64,000 bases of DNA. Source: Malania oleifera (taxonomy: Eukaryota; Streptophyta; Magnoliopsida; Santalales; Ximeniaceae). Below are positions 59,501-64,000 of this stretch, piece by piece. The notes under the pieces were generated by a model. It was given only the letters and a program-made list of their open reading frames with translations, made no database searches and had not been told where the DNA came from. The DNA lies in NCBI RefSeq assembly GCF_029873635.1, contig NC_080422.1, positions 13,113,936-13,177,935 of the forward strand. The letters are read 5' to 3'. Position 1 is the first letter of the stretch; each line of letters begins with the position of its first letter. Position numbers and translations under genes: made by a program.

Positions 59501-61145
59501 ATGGAAGGAAATAAATGTCTTAAGTATTGAAAATTTGGATGACCCATCCTAGAATGCCATAACAAAATTTCACTATCTTTAGAAACAGATACAGAATCAC
59601 AAATAGCAGTTTGACATTATTTACTCATATTCGCCTCCTCAAAGTAGTAGAGTCCCTCACACGCCTTAGCATTGCCAATCATCTTCCTCGATGATAGGTC
59701 CTAAAAAACATAGAGAGGAAACGAATTTAGTAGAGAAATTGGAATCTTTTGTCAACTGGCTAATGGATAACAAATTGTAAAACAGCCTAGGGACGTGTAG
59801 GACAGAATCTAGAGTTATAGAGTCAGAGATTCGAATACTCCTATTGCCTACAGTAGATGAGAGTGATCCATATGTAATTTTAACTTTCAAATTTCCAACA
59901 CAAGGTGAGTAGGATGAGAACAAATGATAGGAATCAATTATATGATCAGAGGCACTAGAATCAATTATCCATGGTGATTTGTAATGAGAGATGGTATTAA
60001 AGGCTGTCAAAAAATTACCTTGGTGGGCTAAAGAACCAAAAAGAATACTTGCAGAAGACTGGCCCGATGCTTGAATGGTAGAGAACATTTTATAGAGTTG
60101 CTCCAACTATTCTGGACTGAATGCGCCACTTGAAGTGGAATTGTTAATTTTCTCACCATGTGGTTTCTCAGCTAGGTTATCAATAGTAGCTTGGTAGCGA
60201 CGATTTTTTTGATCCTATCTCGGCTTCCAACATGCGAGCTTCCCATGTATTTCCCAGCAATTATCTTTTGAGTGGAACGGCTTGTGGTAATGCTTACACC
60301 AGGGTCTTCCTTTCTACATTTTTTAACTTGTCCCAGCACAAGTTCTTGAAATAAGGGCAGACATCTCGGGCCCATTATTCCCAATTGGCTCCTTCAACAT
60401 CACCTTGCGATGTTCTCCTCTCGCCTTGCCTTTAAGAAGACTTCTTGAGTCGAAGGTAGAGGACATTGGTCGAGAATCCTCCCTTGCACCTCATCCAAGT
60501 CTTGGTTGAGTTCGGCCAAGAGTTCGAAAACTTGTTCATTCTTGAATCTTTTCTTGTATCGGGTACTGTCTCCAGGGCATTCCCATTCTTCCTCAATTCT
60601 TAGGTCAAGTTCTTGCTAGAGATTCGTCATCTCCATATAGTAATTGGTGACATCTCTTTCTCCTTGTCGCATCTACCATAGCCTAGTTTTGATTTGAAAG
60701 ATTTGGGAGTAGCTTTCAACATCTGAGTATGTCTCTTGGACAGCATCCCAAACATCCTTTGCAGTTAGTAGGAACAAATAAGTCTTGCCGATTGAAGGTT
60801 TCATGGAGTTCACCAGCCATGCAGTCACTATGGAGTTCTCAGACTTCCACTTCTGTAGAATTACAGCGTCGGTTGAGGCGAGCTTCTTCCTCTCTCTGGT
60901 AAGGTAGCCTAACTTTCCTTTGCCATCAATCACGAGTTTGATTGATTGAGCCCATTCATAGAAATTCTATCCGTTCAGTTTCTCCACCGAGAATGGGAAG
61001 GATGAGTTGTCTAGCCCATTCGAACTCAAGGTGGAGGTGGCTTTAGTCTTGTCATCGAGAGCTTCATAGGTGCTCGACCCTTTGGCATTGATGGCTCCTT
61101 CTGCCATTGTTAACTAGGATTATAGAAACCCTATCTCTGATACCA

Positions 61146-61320
61146 TGAAATCAGAATAGATATTTTGTATTTCTTGAAATTGAATCATTTATACAAGCCA
61201 ATACATGATACTTATAATACAATTGGGTATGCTAAATATGGAAACAATCTCCAAAAATAATCTCTCTTAAATCTCTACACAAATATCCCCTAAATCACTA
61301 AGATACTCTGGATTTCTACA
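61146..61320 (-). repeat. 5' LTR of the nested copia element
   Basis: 175 bp, adjacent to the tRNA-Met primer site at 61134-61145. Confidence 0.93.
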
Positions 61321-61430
61321 TATAAATTTAAAATGTTATACCAAAAAATAAAAATTATTATAGTGAATTTATTCATTATTACATTTCAAAATTCACTTTA
61401 CAAGATCGATTTTTAATTATTGAGATGTTG

Positions 61431-61597
61431 GGATCTCCTTAGGAAACCTACTTTGGCCAATAAGTCTATTGTTGAGGGTGATTTTACTATTGACACTTAA
61501 GTGCACTTAGCCATTGCGTTGGGAGTTGAGTACATCATCTACAGTGTCTCAAGAAGAGTATAACAATCTTGTCTACATGGTTCAACAACTCCAAACC
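61431..61597. other. Short segment between the TIR remnant and the solo LTR
   Basis: The text GTCTATTGTTGAGGGTGATTT is reminiscent of decayed copia RNase H/integrase-type coding, but it is too short to assign. It continues at 63707 after the solo LTR. Confidence 0.3.
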
Positions 61598-61665
61598 TGT
61601 GACGACCTGAATAATAATGGGATTTAAATAATAAAGAGGAAGGGAAATGGAAACAGTCACAGAAG

Positions 61666-61910
61666 GAGGAAGTCGACTTCGTGTTCGTCGACAACATTGC
61701 ACTTTGGAAGGAATAACCGAGAAAAGTTGTCAGGGCCTCATCGATGAACACAGGGGATTTGTCGACGAGGATATAAGAGGACCTCATCGACGAAGGCAAG
61801 ATTCGTCCACGAGGAAATACCAAGAGAGGTTTTGAGCAGTCTGAATTTCGTCGACGAGGAGTGGTTTCGTCGATGAAATTATTGAAGGACTCGTCGACGA
61901 GATGACGTGT
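61666..61910. repeat. GTCGAC-centred palindrome array in LTR U3
   Basis: About nine motifs, including TTCGTCGACAAC, CTCATCGATGAAC, TTGTCGACGAGG, TTCGTCGACGAGG and CTCGTCGACGAG. Variation is concentrated at CpG positions. Confidence 0.75.
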
Positions 61911-62141
61911 CCCGTTAACAAATCCAGTTTAATAAATATCAAAAACCAGGATTAAATGTCAAAATTAAGGAAAAATTTCATTCACTCTCTCTCTACCTAC
62001 GGTTTCTCTCTTCAATTCTGGCTCCGTCGCTCGTCGGATCGACGATCTAAGGCCACCACGATGCTCCTGGAGAAGTTCCCTGCATATCTGTCGGAGCGGA
62101 TTGTTGGTGGAACTTAGTTAAAAATCATCCCTGAGTTGAGG

Positions 62142-63376
62142 TAAGGCTTTTTAAGCCAAATTTGGTCTTGTAGTAGTTATAGGAAATGATATACACGCGA
62201 AAATACTGAAATTTAATACTGAGAGTTTTTATTTTCAGAGTATTGATTAGGAAATCTTACGAGTGTTAGACCAGGATATTTTAGGAGCTTTCTCAGTAGC
62301 TAGGTAAGGGAATAAACTAAAGCAGTTATTTTTCCATGCGAATTACTATTATTTCTCAACAAATTGATTTTTAGAAAAACATGTATTATATATGAATATT
62401 ATTGAATAAATGTATATTTAGGAAAATACTGTTGCATACAAGAATTACGATTTTAGATGGAACGTATGATTTAATTCAGCATTGTGTGGCATGAGTATTA
62501 ATTTTCATGAAATATATTATGTTACGGCAATTTTACGAATAAACATGTTTTCAGGAATTACGTAATAATGTAGTATATGATGATTTTGAAATACATGATA
62601 ATTGATTTATTTTCAAAAATATATATATATGAAATGTTCGGCACAAGGCCGTATTTATGAAATATTCAGCACGAGGCCGCATTTACGAAATGTTCGGCAC
62701 GAGGCCATATTTATGAAATATTTGGCATGAGGCCATATGTACGAAATGTTCGGCATGAGACCGTATTTATGAAATGTTCAGCGCGAGGCCGTATTTATGA
62801 AATTATGTAAAATGTTATAATATCATGTATTATATGTTATCAAAACCCGGATGTTAGTTTAGTTCAATTTGAGGAGTTCGGTACCGTAGCTATATAGATC
62901 AGATATCTATGTTTAGACTTATGCTAACCACCCCATGAGGGGGTGGGAGATGGATAATTGATGTGGCTTTCAGTGTAGAGTTGTAGACGTCCACCTGACA
63001 GTCCGGACCAAGGTGTGGCGGCCCCATCGTGCTTACAAACATTTTTGACTCTGCAGTGGTCGGCCAGCCATTGTCGGGTCCCGCCTTCGGGCTGCACAAC
63101 CCGTTATGGGGGGTAATATATGACATCAACTAGCTATTCATCCTGGTTATGTTTTCAGTATTATCAGATATAACAGACGATTTATGAATGATATGAGTTA
63201 CCAGAAGAATATGAACGTGTATGACGATTCAGTATGTTATGACGAATGTTTTTAGATATATGAAATGTATTGTATATGTATAACTGCATTATATATTCAT
63301 GTTGTCACACAACTGCATTTAGTTTATTTTCCCTTACTGAGAAGTGTCTCACCCCTGAACCTAATTAATTTTTTAG
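62142..63376 (+). other. Putative intron inside the LTR leader
   Basis: 1235 bp from GTAAGG at 62142 to TTTTTTAG at 63376. A branch-site-like CCTTACTGA lies 36-42 nt before the acceptor. It is the counterpart of 2571-3536 and 42925-41718. Confidence 0.4.
62631..62798. repeat. Six tandem 28-bp units (GAAATGTTCGGCACGAGG...)
   Basis: Units begin at 62631 and repeat at exact 28-bp steps through 62771. Differences are mostly CG to CA or TG. They lie inside the putative LTR intron. Confidence 0.92.
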
Positions 63377-63767
63377 GAGACCCTGAGAGACCGGCAGGTC
63401 ATGGCCGCCGTTGAGCTTATCGAGTTACTCCACTAGGAGGGTAAGATTTTGATCTAGGATCAGGAGATTTTTGTTGTATCATCCTAGGGTTATTTTGATG
63501 TTTTGGAGATTGTATATAAATATAGTATTTTGATGATGTAGTAAACTCTGGTATTATGTAATTAATGGTTTGATGGATGTAATTCATTTTTACTGCTGCT
63601 TTGGTTTTCGCTGTTCATGTCAGGATACCGCTACCCACGGGTTCGGGTTGATGTTATTATTATTTATGTTTATTATGTGATAAGTTAAGCAGGACGTTAC
63701 AAAACCCAGTTTTCCATATCCAGTACTATCGAGTCCCATTCAAGTGCAATTGAGTTTCTGGACTTTG

Positions 63768-64000
63768 TGTAATAACCTGAACCCATAAAATAAAAGAAAA
63801 ATAAAAAATAAGTAAAGGAAAGGAAGAAAATTTCAAGGCAACACAGCAAGGCTTCGTTGACGAGGGCCCTGCGCTCGTCGACAAAGAGAAACCGAGAGTT
63901 AGAAAAAATTTCAGATTTAATGGATTCGTTGATGAACCGAATGTTCTCGTCGATGAATGTTCTTCTTGGGTTCGCCGACAACCCTTTTAGACTCATCGGA
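63768..64000 (+). mobile_element. 5' start of another LTR with a palindrome array, cut by the window end
   Basis: TGTAATAACCTGAACCC at 63768 resembles the start of the LTR at 2070. It is followed by an A-rich stretch and at least five array motifs from 63850 on (TTCGTTGACGAGG, CTCGTCGACAAAG, CTCGTCGATGAATG). The remainder is outside the window. Confidence 0.65.

Larger units (their letters stand above)
44297..61107 (-). pseudogene. Copia gag-pol, split in four by insertions and full of stops
   Basis: In transcription order: Gag from ATG at 61107 (MAEGAINAKGSS; an early stop follows in the first 60 codons), Gag core 60933-60673 (KPSIGKTYLFL, AKDVWDAV), a zinc knuckle with one Cys changed near 60290-60225, protease (60106-59666; the motif reads DSSAS rather than D-S-G), GAG-pre-integrase/integrase (59565-59056; MLWHSRMGHPNFQYL, CEICELAK), RT (58343-57645; [19 protein letters not shown]), then after the first insert 55545-55386 (KTGMLGCKPSETPI, LVGKLIYLSHTR), after the second 52927-52805 (HMHSPKKNHLEAVY), and after the third RNase H 44774-44297 (LYRDNKIVIG, TKHVKVDRHFIKE). 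Deleting the inserts and one copy of each target duplication rejoins the conserved order, which proves they arrived later. The gene cannot function. Confidence 0.9.
44113..61320 (-). mobile_element. Ty1/copia retrotransposon with three nested insertions
   Basis: LTRs at 44113-44289 (177 bp) and 61146-61320 (175 bp) are flanked by the perfect target duplication TATAA (44108-44112 and 61321-61325). The primer site TGGTATCAGAGA (minus strand) is at 61134-61145 and the polypurine tract AAGGAGGAG abuts 44289. Coding sequence is on the minus strand. Three insertions, each with its own target duplication, lie at 44780-52799, 52933-55380 and 55551-57639. Without them the element is about 4.6 kb, a normal size for copia elements with short LTRs. 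The LTRs differ at roughly a dozen or more sites, so it is fairly old. Confidence 0.93.
61598..63701 (+). mobile_element. Solo LTR (2104 bp), best-preserved of its family
   Basis: It starts TGTGACGACCTG and ends GGACGTTACA, flanked by the exact duplication AAACC (61593-61597 and 63702-63706). From 5' to 3' it shows a palindrome array (61666-61910), a weak TATA-like AATAAATA (61931-61938), a CT-rich leader, donor TTGAG/GTAAGG at 62142, six 28-bp repeats (62631-62798), a GC-rich block (63058-63126), TGAGAAGTGTCTCACCC (63338-63354) and acceptor TTTTTTAG ending at 63376. There is no coding region. It belongs to the family of 41394-43434. Confidence 0.9.

Noticed and set aside
62631..62798. Possible CRISPR array
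   Set aside because: Units are contiguous 28-bp tandem repeats with no unique spacers, in a plant LTR.

Overview
The window is plant nuclear DNA. The two intact protein genes have GT-AG introns with closely matching plant orthologues (cytochrome c maturation protein CCMH and a plastidic-glucose-transporter-type hexose carrier). The rest is mostly plant LTR retrotransposons with initiator tRNA-Met primer sites, L1-type LINE remnants, TRIMs and microsatellites. The gene families and the amount of transposon sequence suggest a eudicot, possibly woody; the species cannot be named from the sequence alone. All coordinates come from reading the sequence by eye, and no alignment or database search was run.

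Layout. 1-4345: an old Ty3/gypsy pol fragment broken by two LTRs of younger elements. 5290-5397: a short poly-A retroposon with target-site duplication. 5550-8050: CCMH on the minus strand (3 coding exons, 158 aa). 8051-15600: intergenic, with a decayed LTR (about 8880-10300), small duplications and a LINE remnant (13945-15480). 15620-39907: the hexose transporter on the minus strand, 13 coding exons and 489 aa, with all exon phases joining. Its fourth intron is about 16.8 kb and holds a LINE that was itself invaded by a 5.6-kb copia element and a 5.5-kb gypsy element, plus a TRIM. 40541-64000: a gene-free transposon nest. Its core is a copia element with 175-bp LTRs and a perfect TATAA target duplication (44113-61320), split by three later insertions: an 8.0-kb coding-free LTR element and two solo LTRs. 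Further solo LTRs lie at 41394-43434 and 61598-63701, and another LTR begins at 63768.

The two genes are unrelated in pathway: CCMH acts in mitochondrial c-type cytochrome assembly, and the transporter moves hexoses across an organelle membrane. There is no sign of a gene cluster.

The least expected signal is inside the LTRs. Several LTRs of different families carry an array of degenerate palindromes centred on GTCGAC (TTCGTCGACGAA in gypsy-type LTRs, TCGGTCGACCGA in SIRE-like copia LTRs), in most cases directly upstream of a TATA box. Downstream, four gypsy-type LTRs share a GTAAG splice donor, a GC-rich block around GGTCGGCC/GCACAACC, and a conserved TGAGARGTGTCTCACCC segment about 25-45 nt before a splice acceptor. 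This suggests a conserved intron inside the LTR leader.
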